A stretch of DNA of 64,000 nucleotides. It comes from Sindora glabra (Eukaryota > Streptophyta > Magnoliopsida > Fabales > Fabaceae). Shown piece after piece: positions 37,599 through 49,830 of the stretch (position 1 is its first letter; every line of letters starts with the position of its first letter). Both the position numbers and the translations under genes were made by a program. The DNA lies in NCBI GenBank assembly GCA_020226215.1, contig CM035231.1, positions 47,954,876 to 48,018,875 on the forward strand, read 5' to 3'. The notes under the pieces were generated by a model. The model searched no databases. It was not told the origin of the DNA and was given only the letters and a program-made list of their open reading frames with translations.

Positions 37599-38349
37599 AT
37601 ATGGTTTAAATTTCTAATAGGATAAGGCCCCTAGGTTATATTTGTATGCTATTATGATAAGTATTAACTGAAATTGTACTAGTGGTATGTGTGCACCCAA
37701 GATCATATGCCATTAGTACCATTTCGATGGACCTTATTATATTATAATGGTGGGTGGTGGAGTTTATGTGTAACATAGTGTATTATAAACTTTGTGATAA
37801 ATTAATTGATAAATTATCTAGTGATTATCTAAATTGTTATATGATTGTTTAAAATTTTTTATTAATAATTAGGAAATGGTTAACATATAAAGTCAAGTGC
37901 AAGTCAATTGCTTTAGAGATGAAGAATCATCTAAGGGTCCTCAAGCTTGTGATGATAGGCAAAAAGCTAGTGAAAAAATTAATTAACAATTTTCACCTTG
38001 GATTGTATGCTATTTAGTACATGTCCTAGACTGAGTCAATGTTATTCTTACTTGGCGATTAGGGTATGATGCCTTAAAGGATCAAAGTAAGCATTTAAGT
38101 AATCGTGGTGATCATGATGAGAGTTATGAATGTAAGCATAAGTGTACCCTTTGTATAAGGAGAATAAAAGATAGGTTTAAAATCGTACGTGTGTTTCCTT
38201 AATTAAACCCACTGAAATACTTTGATTTGATTTGTAATAGATCCATATCAATTTTTTAAGCACATTATGAGGTTAGGTAAGATGTTACAAAGTCCCACCT
38301 CTTTATTGATTGAATTGGTAGGTTACTAATTGGATGATGTGGCTTATTA

Positions 38350-39070
38350 TTAGTTTACTAACATAATGATTAATTAGAATCTGTAATTAAAGCCTTTAAC
38401 TTGGGAGGCTTCTCAAGAACTATTCATGAATCACTTCTTACCACCAAGTGTTTATCAAGGAAGAGTTTAGGAATTTAAGACCTTAAAATAAGAAGACTTA
38501 TCTATTGCAGAGTATGATGCTCAATTCACTTAGTTGTCCCATTATATTTGGTTTCTATGAAGAAGGTTAAAATTAAAAAGTTTATGTATGACTTTAAAGA
38601 TTTTTACTTTGAGAAAGTCCATATTATTTATGATGTCACTTATTGAGAAATAGTGGATCAAGCACTAGCACTCGAGATAAGAGTTAATGAGAGAAAGGAG
38701 AGGTAGGCTCAAAAAAGGAGTAGAAAGAGAAGTTGATTCAAAGGAGCAAGTCAAGTACATTTTTCAAAGGGGATGCCTCCCTAAGCTATTTTGAGACATG
38801 GTGGAAGTGGTTCTGCTAGGAGACCATTATCTTTTCAATGCCCTTATGGTGGGTCCTTTTCAATAAGAAGTTCTAAGGTGTAAAAACCTTATTTTAATCT
38901 TTCAAGCAAAAAATAAAATCGATTTCCAATGCAAGCTAATGGGAGGCCCTGGTGTATATTGTGTCATTCTCATCATAATGCTCTTTGTAATTGTTTTGGG
39001 GGATAATGCTTCAAATGTAGGATAGTTGGGCATAAGGCAAAGCATTACCCTAGAAATATTATAAGCCAAG
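38350..39070 (+). pseudogene. Gypsy gag remnant
   Basis: Interrupted translation shows the retrotransposon gag core near 38400-38700 (ASQELFMNHFLPPS, then IAEYDAQFT). A zinc knuckle follows near 39008-39055 (CFKCRIVGHKAKHY, the last Cys replaced by Tyr). Stops are frequent. Confidence 0.7.
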
Positions 39071-39239
39071 GTACAAGTTATTTTGTATCTCAATGGAATA
39101 ATCTAAATCCTTCATCAACTCCACATTTTAGAAACTTTCTAGCACCTACGAAGAATGCTAATGTTTTAGGCCATAGAGGAGAAGTAAGTGGGAATTAAGC
39201 TTAAGTGTACATGCTTACCCACTAAGAGGCCTATACCTT

Positions 39240-42200
39240 TAATGCTATTGTGATAGGTACTATCTTTATTGAAACTTTTTCTACTAAAATTTTATTTAAT
39301 TTCAATGCTACCTACTCCTTTATATCAGGCAAATTTGTTACCACTATAGGTAAACATATAAAATAAATGAATACCTTTTTAATGGTAATGACCTTTATAG
39401 AGAAATTTCTCAATAACCACCCATAAATTAGAGATTTGTCCCTATAAGAATTTATAATCATGTAATACCAATAGACTTGATATTACTTGATATAAGTGAT
39501 GATGATGTAATTTTAGGGATGGATTGATTGTCTAAGTACCATGTATATGTAAATTATTTTGATAAATTTGTAGCATTCTCTACAAAGGGTTCTACACCCA
39601 TTGAATTCTTGGGAGATAGGTTAATGAATTTATTGTAATCATTTCAGGCACTATAGCTTAAAGAATCATTTAGAAAGGAGGCACAACATACTTGGCACTA
39701 GTGCAAGATTTGAATTAACTAGTTCCAGATGTTAATACTATTCCAATAATGAAAGAATTTCCTAATATATTCTTAGAGGAATTAATAGGATTGCTTTCGG
39801 ATCATAAAATTAAGTTCTACATTAACTTCTTGCCTAGTACTGAACCTATTTCAATTCCTTTATATTGAATGGTCCTGATAGAATTGCAAGAATTAAAGGA
39901 GTAATTGTAAGTTCTTATAGACAAAGGTTTCATTCATTTGAATTTTTCACTTTTAAGAGCTCCAGTCTTTTTGTGAAGAAAAGGGATGGATCTATGCGAT
40001 TGTATGTTGATTATTATTAGCTTAATAAGGTCACGACTAAAAACAAATATTCTTTTCCTCGTATTGATAATATTTTTGATCAACTTCAAAGAGCAAAGTA
40101 TTTTTTCAAGATTGACCTCTGCACAAGTTATCACCAATTAAAAATCTATAAAGGGGATATTTTTTAAAACTGCATTTAGAACTCAATATGGTCATTTCGA
40201 GTTCTTAGTAATGTCTTTTAGATTAATCAATGTTTTCGCTGCTTTTAATATTTGATAAATTACGTATTTGAACCATATTTGGATAAATTTATCATTATCT
40301 TTATAAATGATATTTTAGTGTATTCAAAAGTGAAAGGGAGCATCTTCAACATCTTTCAATTTTGTAAACTTTACAAGAGCATTAACTATATACAAAGTTT
40401 TCTAAATGTGAGTTTTGGACAACTAGTATTACTTTTTTTAGGGCAAGTGGTGACATAAATAGGAGTTTGAGTGGATCCTTAAAAAATTAAAGTAGTAGAG
40501 AATTGGCCAAGGCTATAATCAATTATAGAGATTCATAGTTTTCCTAGGTAGTAGGTTATTATTGAAGATTTCTTTAAAATCTCTGCATTATTAACCAAAT
40601 TGACATAAAAGGGAGTCAAATTTAAGTGGATAGATGTATGTAAAAATAACTTTAAAAAACTAAAGTCATGCTTGACATCAATATCAGTATCAGTATTAGC
40701 ACTTCCTTTAGGCATTGGAGGATATGTAATGTATTGCGATTGTATCAAGAATCGGACTTAGGTGTGTTCTTATGCAACATAATAAACTGATATCTTATGC
40801 TTCCCAATAATTAAAGAGATATGAACAAAATTATCTTACACATAATCTGGAGATATTGATAGTAATCTTTGCCTTGAAGATATTGAGACATTACCTATAT
40901 AGAGAAACAATTGAAATCTACACAGATTATAAGAGTTTGAAGTATATCTTCGAGCATAAAAATTTTAATTTGAGAAAAATGAAATGGAGAGAGTTAGTCA
41001 AAGACCATGATTACTTTATTTTATATCACCCTGGTAAAGCTAGTATGGTAGCAGGTACATTTAGCAAGGAAATTTATAATTAAACCGATAGAAGTACTGA
41101 TTGAAGACTTAAGTGTTATGCAACTTTAGTGAAAAAGACAACTAAAAAACTGGAATCTGATCCTAAATATTGATGAAAAAAGAGTAGTTTGCCATTAAAC
41201 GAAGATTTAGGTTTTGACAAGTAAGTAGAATGAATTAATGTACCAAGCTTATAGTTCATCTTACATTATGCACCCAAAAGTAGCAAAAATGTACCATAAC
41301 TTAAACAAAGTATTTTGGTGGAAAGGAATAAAAACAGATGTATTGGATTATGTAGTGAAATGTTTCGTTTACTAGCAAGGTAAAAGTAGAAAATCAACAT
41401 TCAATTAGAATGCATTGGCTGCTTCCTAATATTGAAATGAAAATAGAAGAGCATTATAATAGACATCTTGATTGGGTTACTTAGTACACAGAAGGGGCAT
41501 GACTCCATTTGGGTCATCATCAATAGATTAACAAAATTAGCATATTTTCTTCTTGTTAAGACTACCTTTATTGCAACTTAATATGCTTAGGTGTACCTTG
41601 ATAATATTATGCCATCTAGTGGAATCCCTAGTTACTATCATACTAGATCATGGTATTCAGTTCACATCTTACTTCTAGCAATCATTCCAACATGCATTAG
41701 GAACTTAGCTATGGTTTAGCACACCTTTCATCCACAAAATGATGGATGATCCAAAAAGACCATTTAGATACTATAAGATATGCTTAAAGTTTGTGCATTG
41801 AAATTAAAAAAAATTCAAGAAAAGCATCTATCACTAATAGAGTTCGCTTACATTAACAACTATCAATCTAGTATTTAGATAGCACATAGATAGCGTTCTG
41901 TGATTGAAAATGTTGATCACCTGTAGAATGGTTTAAACTGGGGAAGCAAAACTCTTAGGATTGGTTTTAATTAGTGATACTTTGAAAAAGATTCAAATCA
42001 TATAAGATTGATTAAAGATAGCTCAAGATCGATAAAAGTCATATATTGACAAGAGAATGAGAAAGTTAGAGTTTCAAGTAGGAGATATGACTTTTTTTTA
42101 TAAGTTTCACTTATAAAAGGTGTCGTGAAATTTAGGAAAAGAGGTAAATTAGCATCGTGTTTCATTAGGCCCTTCCCAATTCTGAAGCGTGTTAGAGTGA

Positions 42201-42480
42201 TAACTATCAATTGAAGTTGCTAACTAGTTTATAAGCTATCTATCTTGTATTTTATGTATTTATGCTCAAAAAATATTTGCTAGATGAGTCTCATATAATT
42301 TAAGATGGACCGCTACAACTTGATCCTAAATTATCATACAAGGAGCAGTTGGTAGAGATCTTAGATTACTTAGTTCAAAAGCTGAAATCTAAAGAGGTTC
42401 TTTCTGTGAAGGTTTATTGGGAGCATCATAGAGTGAAAAAGGCCATGTAAGAGTTAGAGTCTGAAATGTAGCAATGATAG
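39240..42480 (+). pseudogene. Gypsy pol remnant with C-terminal chromodomain-like part
   Basis: The order is: protease with a ruined active site near 39300; reverse transcriptase about 39760-40480, where the catalytic YxDD box reads FIND, so a catalytic Asp is lost; RNase H about 40740-41083 with TDYKSLKYIF; integrase about 41260-41900 with a recognisable zinc region and an IEFAY segment; and at about 42280-42470 a PLQLDPKLSY stretch followed by a chromodomain-like segment (LSVKVYWEHHRVKKAM). Dozens of stops and several frameshifts are present. Confidence 0.8.
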
Positions 42481-42577
42481 CCCCATTTATTTGGTGAGTG
42501 ATGAGTTCGATATAGTTATATTTTCAAACTAGCCTTAGAACATCATATGTAAAAAAAAAATTTAAAGATAATTTTTT

Positions 42578-42592
42578 TAAAAGAGAAAGTAT
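42578..42592 (+). other. Polypurine tract of the gypsy element
   Basis: AAAAGAGAAAGTA directly precedes the 3' LTR; its position decides the LTR start. Confidence 0.65.
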
Positions 42593-45500
42593 TATTACAT
42601 CCTTTTTAATTAGTAGTAAATTAAAAATTATTTTGTAAGAAAAAATAGTTAGGGTAACTGATAAATTTGCTTGAGTTAGGAATCTTATGTGTGATGTATT
42701 GAATAAAATAAAATAAATCAAATTAAAAATATAAAAATATAAATTTGGTGAAAATTTGATAGGAAAAACTTATGGAGTCATGATTGTTAGCCTTAAGATT
42801 ATATATGATGAGTTTTGATGATGACAAATAGATGTTATAATAACATTGTATGTCTTATGCTAAAGTGATATATATTAATAGACATACTATGTTATAATTG
42901 ATGCATATATATGATATAATGATTATACATGCTCTTGCATCAATATCTTGATATATTAGAAATGGACTAACTATTTGGTTTGCAAAGTTTATGAACTTGT
43001 ATATAAGAAGGTCCAAGATAAAGAAGAGTGGCATTGAAGCAAGGAAATGGAAGATCATATTATGCTCAACTCTAGAACAAGGAAGAAATACAAGAAAGGA
43101 GATGTAATCCAAGTATTAAATATTGAGAATACTAAAGTATTTGAAAGCTTGGAAGCATTAAGAAAAAGGCCAAGGACTTCATTGGTTATAGTCTTTTCAC
43201 TTTAGACTTAGACTTTCTTGTAAAATAGGGTATTTCATGATAAAGAGCTCAAACATGTTTTTCATAATCTTAGCTTAATCAAAATTCTTTAAAAGATAGC
43301 TCACAATCATGTTTTTACAAGATAGCCTATGGGGATATTTCAAAAATAAATGAGATATGAGTTTTTGATAGTTTTCAGTTTTGATCTTTAGTCATTCTCT
43401 CAATCATATCTCATAAAATACTCATATTTTTACTGTCAAAATTTTTTCATGTGAAAATAGACTCAAATAGCATTCCATGGACATATCATTTACTTAAAAT
43501 GATCAGTATATGAAAGAGTTATGATCTCGTCAAATTGAGTCTAAAAACTAGCTTTCTGCATTCTAGCCATTTCTGATGTGTGCTCATTGTTTTAATCAAA
43601 TCTTGAAAAATACAAATAATATGAGCATGAAATTATTTTTATGTGAAAATAGACTCAAAGGGCTTTCCATGGATCTGGTCATTTGCTTAAAATGACTAAG
43701 ATATAAAAGAGTTATAAATTTTAAAAATTGAGTCTTAAAATTAGATTTTCACTGATTCACTTATTTTTGACCTTTTGCTCATTGTTTTGAACATATCTTA
43801 ATTTGAAAGTAGACTCAATTAGCTTTTCAATGATAGGTCATTTGCTTAAAACAGACTTAAAATGAAGAAGTTATCGCTTTTTAAAGTTGAGTCTACGTTT
43901 TTGTTTAGGTAAATCGATTGGCTAATCGATTCCAGACATCTAGAGAGCACTCTGGATGTCCTGAATTCGATTCACCACTTAATTGCAAGCAGTTCTGGTG
44001 TGCGAATAACGGATAGTAACAGCTAGTTTTCATTCCTAACAACCCCAAACGGCGATAATACTCCTTGGGCTTCATATATAAGCTAAGATACATCAAATAT
44101 AACTTAAAGAGAGCCTGGACATCAATTGTAAACATCATTTTACGTCCTTCTTCATCCAAATCATGAATTGAGCTCTACTTTGTAAAATTCTTCTATTCTA
44201 GAGCTCTATTTATTTCATCTACTCTATAAGAGAGTTTGTTTAATGTTTTTATTCATCTTTTTATCATTTTCAAATTGTAAAGGGTGAGGTATCCCTTGGA
44301 AATTCTTTGAGAGGGTAAGGCATCCTTTGTAAAAGAGATTTTTGCTCAAGGAAGAGTAAGGAATTGTAAGACTTCTTCAAGTGCCATTGAAACTTGAAGG
44401 GATAATGGATAAATATAAGCTTGAAGAGCTTGAAGAGTGGATGTACACCTTGGTAAGGATATCCAAGGGAGGAACCACTATAAATCCTTATGTTTGATCT
44501 CTCTTCCTTATCTCTTTATTGGTTTCTGCATTATTGCTCTGTTTTGCTAGGTTTATGCTCTGTTTTGCTGCTATTGTTAATTGATATATTGTGCTCCAAT
44601 ATTAATCTTGTTGCTTGGATGATTATATACTTAAAAGAGTTATATATATCTATGCACATGCTTCTTGATTATTTTATCTATGTATAGTTGATGAAATTAT
44701 TGAATACATTATGCTTCAATGTTAATCTTCTTTGTTCAATAATTTAAAAAGAGATCAACATATGCATTAGCTTCTTAATCCTTATCTATGCATAATTGAT
44801 TGAGTTATTTTGCACTAGCTCTTTGAATTGTCATATCTTAAGTGTAACTAAACATATCCACAAAGCTTTCTTGAAAGCATTTAAATCAAAATTATCCTCA
44901 TGGACTTCCTGAAATAAAAGGCTTTTTAAAAAGAGTTTGAGAAATGATAAAAGTTTTCAAAATACCTAATTCATCCCCTCTTGGGTGTAGGTTGCCAAGG
45001 CCAACAAGTGATGTATAAAGTTTTATATTAATAAAAGTGAGTTTGTGAGTATGGAAGATGTTTAAGTATAATTTTCTGAAAATTTCCCCTAAAGCAGTAT
45101 TTCTTTCATTTTAAGCCTAAAACCCTAATCTCCTTCGTCTCTCTAATTCTCCTAATTCTCTTTAACAATCTTTTCCACCACTTTATCAATTAAGCAAATA
45201 AGACCTTAATTTTTCTTGATTTCTTTATCCAATCAATATAAAAATATTGCTTTCATAAAAAATCCCTTCCTATTTCCTCTTGGTTGATGAAGAAATTTGA
45301 GATTTATTTGATTTTGTTAGGTATTCTAAATGTTAACTCAAGAACCTATGTATTTTAATGTAATTAAGGTTAAAAAATCTTCAAACTAGCTTCCTAACAG
45401 TTTTTTCCTACCCAAGGTGAGTGGATAATTTAACTAAATTTATGAATTTTATGGCTATATGATAATATTGATGAAATATTAGCTATTTTATAATTTTGCT

Positions 45501-47330
45501 TGAATTATTTTTGTTTTAATGTGGTGGAAGTAATAAATGATGAAAAGAGATGATATGAGATATTAAATTAATGTATTAATGATTATATCAAGGTTTAGTG
45601 TATAATACATGTGTTTAGAGGGCATTCATAATCATATAAATAGTGGATTTTTCATTAAAAAAAACTATGATTTTCATGTGTGAATTAAGTATAGAATCGA
45701 TTCTCTATGTATAGACACAAAATCAGGGCTATGAATCAATTGTACAATTAATTCACTGTTCTTAGAATTTTATGCTGACTTTAAAGGGGTATAGCTATTT
45801 CATCTTAATCTTGTTTTAAACAAATTACCTATAATTAGAAAACTAATTGAATCTAATTTTAAATGGAATTGATTTTAAATCAATATTTTATATATATTTT
45901 GAAATATTATTAAAATAGTAGATAAAGGTCAAAACTTAGGATTTTGAAAAATGAACTCTTTGTGCCTATCTTTTAAAGAACATAATAATTTTAAATCTTA
46001 ATCAATTTAAGTGAGTTACCAATTTATAAAAAGTTAATTGAGTCTACTTTCATATGAAATAAATTTCATAAATAATTTATTTATAATTTTTTAATTATGC
46101 ATAAAGCAACATTCAAAGGTCATAACTTTAGTGATCATATAGTAAACTATACCTAACATGTGTCATGTTTTCATGATTTATAATGGTCTAATACGAGGTG
46201 TTTAATTTTCAAGTATTAAAGATAGAGTCAGTTTATGAAAATTATAAGATACAAACATGAGTTAGGTAATCATGAAATGAGAAAGTAGAGGTTGTATGAT
46301 ATAATGTATGTTGTAACTGAACTTATTACATTAATCATGAAATGAAATATATTGAGAAATGTTTTGTGGATTGATTACTATGATATAGTGAATGCTCGGA
46401 GCCATGCAAGAGTGCATAATGGTGTTAAAATGTATTATAATGTACATTGAAATTGAATTATGATTGCATTGGATAGAGCTTGAGCTCTAGTGTTTAAATT
46501 GTATTGTAAATCATGTCACGAGTGACATTAAAGATAAGAAATGTGATCGGATGATGGTATAAATATCAAATGGAAAATTTCCAATGATACATTTTTAAAA
46601 GGTATAAGGTAGATTCTGGAGGCATAAGGATGAAAAGTTTGTAAAGGGTAAAATTAACCTAGGAAACAAAAAAGTGGAAGAATGTATTTTATTTATTACT
46701 TATTATTCCAAATAAGATGTGACCTTAAGTATAGTTATTCATGAGTTTTCTCATATGATACATTAGAAATGAAATGATTATGTTTTAATTTTATTTTTAT
46801 TAACTTTTGATTATTAATATGCTTAAATGTGATACGAATTGTTAAAGAAGGATAGTCCGATAGGCAAGCTATTATGAATTGTTATTATTTTTATAGATTA
46901 TTTACTTACTGACTCATTCTTTCGTAATTTAGTTTATAGATTTTTAGGCTAAGACTTCACATCCATCGCCTTAGAACTAAATTCCATAGGAGCTTACTAA
47001 TAGTAGTATGGTAGCACAGAATTTTATACATAATATATTTTGGGTCTTCTTTTATCTAAATTTGGGTGGAGAAAATATTTACTTTGATCCCTCATAAACT
47101 AGTTAAATTAGCCTATCTTCATTTTGGAAGAATTATAAGTATATATAACTTTTTCATTTTCTTGTAGAACCCTTAACAATTTTCAATGAATGTTCTATTT
47201 CTAAGTTGCCATCTTTTTCTATATATGCATGATACTTCTTTATCAGGATGAAATTAGATAATTAGAAATATACTTGTGAAAATTGAAAAATAAGTTTCAG
47301 GTCGATCACGATTGGGTTAGAGTTGTAACA
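42593..47330 (+). repeat. 3' LTR of the gypsy element, interrupted
   Basis: Starts TATTACATCC (G-to-A in the first dinucleotide) and ends TGTAACA, the exact inverse of TGTTACA at the start of the other LTR. Removing 42785-45007 leaves about 2.5 kb that is co-linear with 35130-37584. The shared module recurs at about 45781-45865 and 45971-46060. Confidence 0.85.
42785..45006 (+). mobile_element. Sirevirus-type (SIRE/Maximus) solo LTR nested in the gypsy LTR
   Basis: A 2.2-kb block starting TGTTAGCC and ending CCAACA breaks the gypsy LTR at the point where the other LTR reads straight through. The flanks ATGAT and GTGAT (four of five identical) suggest the target duplication, with one base of uncertainty at the right end. 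The 3' part has landmarks of Sirevirus copia LTRs: a TATATAAGC promoter box at about 44075, GGAACCACTATAAATCC at about 44471, and a terminal CATCCCCTCTTGGGTG stretch before the end. No internal region is present. It contains three direct repeats (starts 43453, 43645, 43805). Confidence 0.75.
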
Positions 47331-47394
47331 CATATCAACAATCAGATTTGGTAGTGTATCACTACTGTGTCAGTGGTATATCATAAATTCTTCC
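47331..47394. mobile_element. Right end of the split MITE-like repeat
   Basis: The reverse complement of 47338-47390 matches 34796-34846 (ATGATATACCACTGA, then ACACTACCAAATCTGATTG). It completes the element into which the gypsy retrotransposon inserted. Confidence 0.45.
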
Positions 47395-48040
47395 TATAGA
47401 AATGACACTTAATTAAAATTTTAATAGTAATTAAGAATTTTTATCAATGATAGAGAAATTTTAATAATTTTTTTGATAATATGATAACATAAAAGTAAAT
47501 AATAATACAAAATTAATTTGCACTAAAAATCAATCAAGTTTTGAATCCATCTAAAATATGCAAGTAGTTTTAGGAGGGGTAGTAGTCACCAAGATTGCCC
47601 TTTATTCTTCAATCCCTTGGCTCAAAAAAATTATTTTTCTTAATCAATAGAGAATTATATTAAAAATTAAAGTATTAATATTTTTTTTTTAATAAGTGGC
47701 ATTTTTGAAATTCAAACCATTGTCTATTGACATATGAAGTTTTTCTGAACTAGCATATTTTTTACTAAATTAATATGATTAATAATATCAAATATTAGAT
47801 AATTTATAATATCATTACAAGTCTTAAAAAAATTATTTACATTCCCTAATATTCTTTTTGGTAATGAGCAACATGCTTTAATTTTGAAATGAAACAAATT
47901 ATGTTGCTCCTAAACCTTTTTGGAATGCCTCTTTGTTACGTATGTACATGTTGGTAATTTCGCACCGTAAATGGTACAGTGTTGCACAAAACATAACCCA
48001 CTGTCAATAATGAAGATTTTCCCGTATGTTTCAACTTTCC
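47395..48040. other. Spacer and distal promoter of the J-protein gene
   Basis: AT-rich spacer up to about 47900, then less biased sequence leading into the promoter. No gene. Confidence 0.5.
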
Positions 48041-48051
48041 ACGGTACGCAG

Positions 48052-48059
48052 TATAAAAT
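48052..48059 (+). promoter_or_regulatory. Probable TATA box of the J-protein gene
   Basis: TATAAAAT lies about 180 bp before the first splice donor of the 5' leader. It would place transcription start near 48085. The start itself cannot be read from sequence. Confidence 0.5.
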
Positions 48060-48229
48060 ATGGTCCGCCCACCATCTTCTGTAACTGCGTTGTATGTCAC
48101 CAGCAATACCATAGTATCGGCATCCACATAAACGTCACACACACACGCACAGAGAGACCAATCCTTACTCCTGGTGTTCCTGATGCTCATCTTCCCGGCT
48201 TAACATCTCCATCTTGCAAGTTTTCTCCG

Positions 48230-48485
48230 GTACGTCTCTGCCTTATTGCCTTCCTTTCTTCTTCGAATTTTTTTCGTCGGTTGTTAAATCCTACTTTATC
48301 CTTAACACGAATACAAAATCATGATAAATATTCATACAAAATTTCTCAGAAATGGCTTTACACGCTCTAATTTGATGTTTGGTTTCTCTTATTTCTGATT
48401 AGGGAATGTGAGATTTAATCTGTTAATTTGCTACTTCTGCTGTGCAATTCAGTCAAAAGGATTGTTAATTTGTTATTGAATATAG
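48230..48485 (+). other. Probable 5' UTR intron of the J-protein gene
   Basis: CCG/GTACGTC at 48230 is a strong donor and GAATATAG/G ending at 48485 is an acceptor after a T-rich tract; the start codon follows 52 bases later. Removing this intron gives a leader of about 200 nt. It contains at least one very short upstream frame (48183-48203, six codons plus stop). Confidence 0.55.
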
Positions 48486-48536
48486 GGTGAATTTGAGTGA
48501 GCATTTTGCGTTGGGGTTCAAATTGGGTTTTTGATC

Positions 48537-49592
48537 ATGGATGGTAACAAGGACGAAGCTTCCAAGTGTATTCAGATCGCTGAGGAGGCGATTGCAACTG
48601 GGAAAAAAGAGCGGGCGCTCAAATTTATCAGAATTGCACAACGCCTTAATCACAATTTACCTGTTGATCAGTTACTGGTTATGTGTGAGAAGCTTGATTC
48701 TCAGGCTCCTGCGTCCTCTTCTGGTGGAAGCACTGCTGTTGAGGTTAAGAAGGAGAACGGTCCAATGAAAAATGGCGAGAATTTGCATGGTGAGAGGAAT
48801 TATACAAAAGAACATGTTCAGCTAGTTAGGGAGGTTAAGGGAAAAAGCGACTATTATGCTATTCTAGGTGTGGAGAAGAGTTGCTCGGTTGAAGAAATTC
48901 GGAAGGCTTATAGGAAGTTGTCGTTGAAAGTTCATCCAGATAAGAATAAGGCACCGGGGGCTGAAGAAGCATTTAAGAAGGTATCCAAGGCTTTCAAGTG
49001 TTTAAGTGATGATGGCTCAAGGAGGCAGTATGATCAGACAGGACTTGTTGATGAATTTGAATACACCCAGCAGCATAATTTTAGGCGGAGGAGAAGGACG
49101 ACAGCTACACATGACTTCTTCAATGATGATTTTGATCCGGATGAGTTATTTAGGGCCTTCTTTGGACAAGCAGATGTATTTGGGAGAAATAATGTGTACA
49201 GGACACGGGGAGCGGGACATCAACAGAGGCAGGAATTTAATGGAGGAGGGCTCAATATTTTGCTTGTTCTTCAGTTGTTACCATTCTTGATCATTTTTAT
49301 CCTTGCTTACTTACCATTTTCTGAGCCCGAGTATTCCTTGCATAAGAATTACTCACATAAGATTCCGAGGACAACTGAGAAGTACGGTGTAGAATTTTAT
49401 GTAAAATCCCAAGCCTTTGATGCTAACTATCCTCATGGAAGCCCTGCTCGTGCAACTATTGAGGAGAATGTCATAAAGGAATATAAGAATTTGCTTCGCC
49501 GATACTGCCATATAGAGATTCAGAGGCGCAGTTGGAATAAGAATCTGCCAACTCCTCACTGTGAAAAGCTACAAAGCCTTTCAGTAGCCTGA
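48537..49592 (+). CDS. ER-membrane J-protein, DNAJB12/B14 type (plant dnaJ 49-like)
   Basis: This is a co-chaperone predicted to sit in the ER membrane and recruit cytosolic Hsp70 for protein folding and quality control. The product has 351 residues, the usual length, and starts at the ATG at 48537 (MDGNKDEASKCIQIAEEA, the conserved family start). The N-terminal helical region is at 1-55, followed by a Ser/Gly linker. The J domain is at about 105-169 with an intact HPD at 133-135 and the DYYAILGV start. An acidic Phe-rich stretch (DFFNDDFDPDELFRAFFG) follows, then a transmembrane helix at about 239-261 (LLVLQLLPFLIIFILAYLPF). The C-terminal DUF1977 domain runs from there, with a Tyr/Arg-rich RRYCHIEIQRRSW segment near the end. 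The coding part is a single exon. It looks intact; assignment to the exact Arabidopsis paralogue is not possible by eye. Confidence 0.93.
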   Translation: MDGNKDEASKCIQIAEEAIATGKKERALKFIRIAQRLNHNLPVDQLLVMCEKLDSQAPASSSGGSTAVEVKKENGPMKNGENLHGERNYTKEHVQLVREVKGKSDYYAILGVEKSCSVEEIRKAYRKLSLKVHPDKNKAPGAEEAFKKVSKAFKCLSDDGSRRQYDQTGLVDEFEYTQQHNFRRRRRTTATHDFFNDDFDPDELFRAFFGQADVFGRNNVYRTRGAGHQQRQEFNGGGLNILLVLQLLPFLIIFILAYLPFSEPEYSLHKNYSHKIPRTTEKYGVEFYVKSQAFDANYPHGSPARATIEENVIKEYKNLLRRYCHIEIQRRSWNKNLPTPHCEKLQSLSVA

Positions 49593-49594
49593 AG

Positions 49595-49830
49595 GTAACT
49601 ATTCTCTGTTCTCATTATATAATGAGGATGTGTATCATCCCAGCAATTTCCTGTTGTTAGAGGTGGCTGTAGTTTTAGGTGGATTGAAATATTTTTCCGT
49701 TAAACCTCTTTCTTATTGAATATATTTTTATGCCTCAATAAGCAAGAGGTTACCTTCTACTGCCCTCTTTTGGCATCTGGCTCTGTTAAACTCAAAACAG
49801 CAGTAATACCAGCCTTTTGTTATTTTACAG
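49595..49830 (+). other. Probable 3' UTR intron of the J-protein gene
   Basis: A good donor (GAAG/GTAACT) begins two bases after the stop codon, and a T-rich tract ends in TTTTACAG at 49830. The exon junction would lie only 2 nt after the stop, too close to trigger junction-dependent decay. The 3' UTR would then continue to roughly 50010. Confidence 0.55.

Larger units (their letters stand above)
35130..47330 (+). mobile_element. Degenerate Ty3/gypsy chromovirus (Tekay/Del type)
   Basis: LTRs of about 2.45 kb are at 35130-37584 and 42593-47330; the second contains a 2.2-kb foreign insertion. An initiator-Met primer-binding site follows the first and a purine-rich tract precedes the second. 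Between them lie gag, protease, reverse transcriptase, RNase H, integrase and a C-terminal chromodomain-like segment, all broken by many stops. The order RT-RNase H-integrase and the late chromodomain, together with very long LTRs, fit the Tekay/Del clade. Flanks TATAT and CATAT differ by one base and may be the target duplication. LTR divergence is clearly higher than in the neighbouring copia element, so it is older. Confidence 0.85.

Noticed and set aside
42593..42784. Separate truncated element left of the Sirevirus-like LTR
   Set aside because: Co-linear with the start of the 5' gypsy LTR and continuous with 45007 onward once the insertion is removed.
45007..45018. Primer-binding site after the Sirevirus-like LTR
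   Set aside because: AGTGATGTATAAAG resembles the usual site only loosely, and the same bases continue the interrupted gypsy LTR, so they are flank.
48026..48370. 114-codon plus-strand frame before the J-protein gene
   Set aside because: It runs across the promoter, leader exon and leader intron and has no recognisable content.
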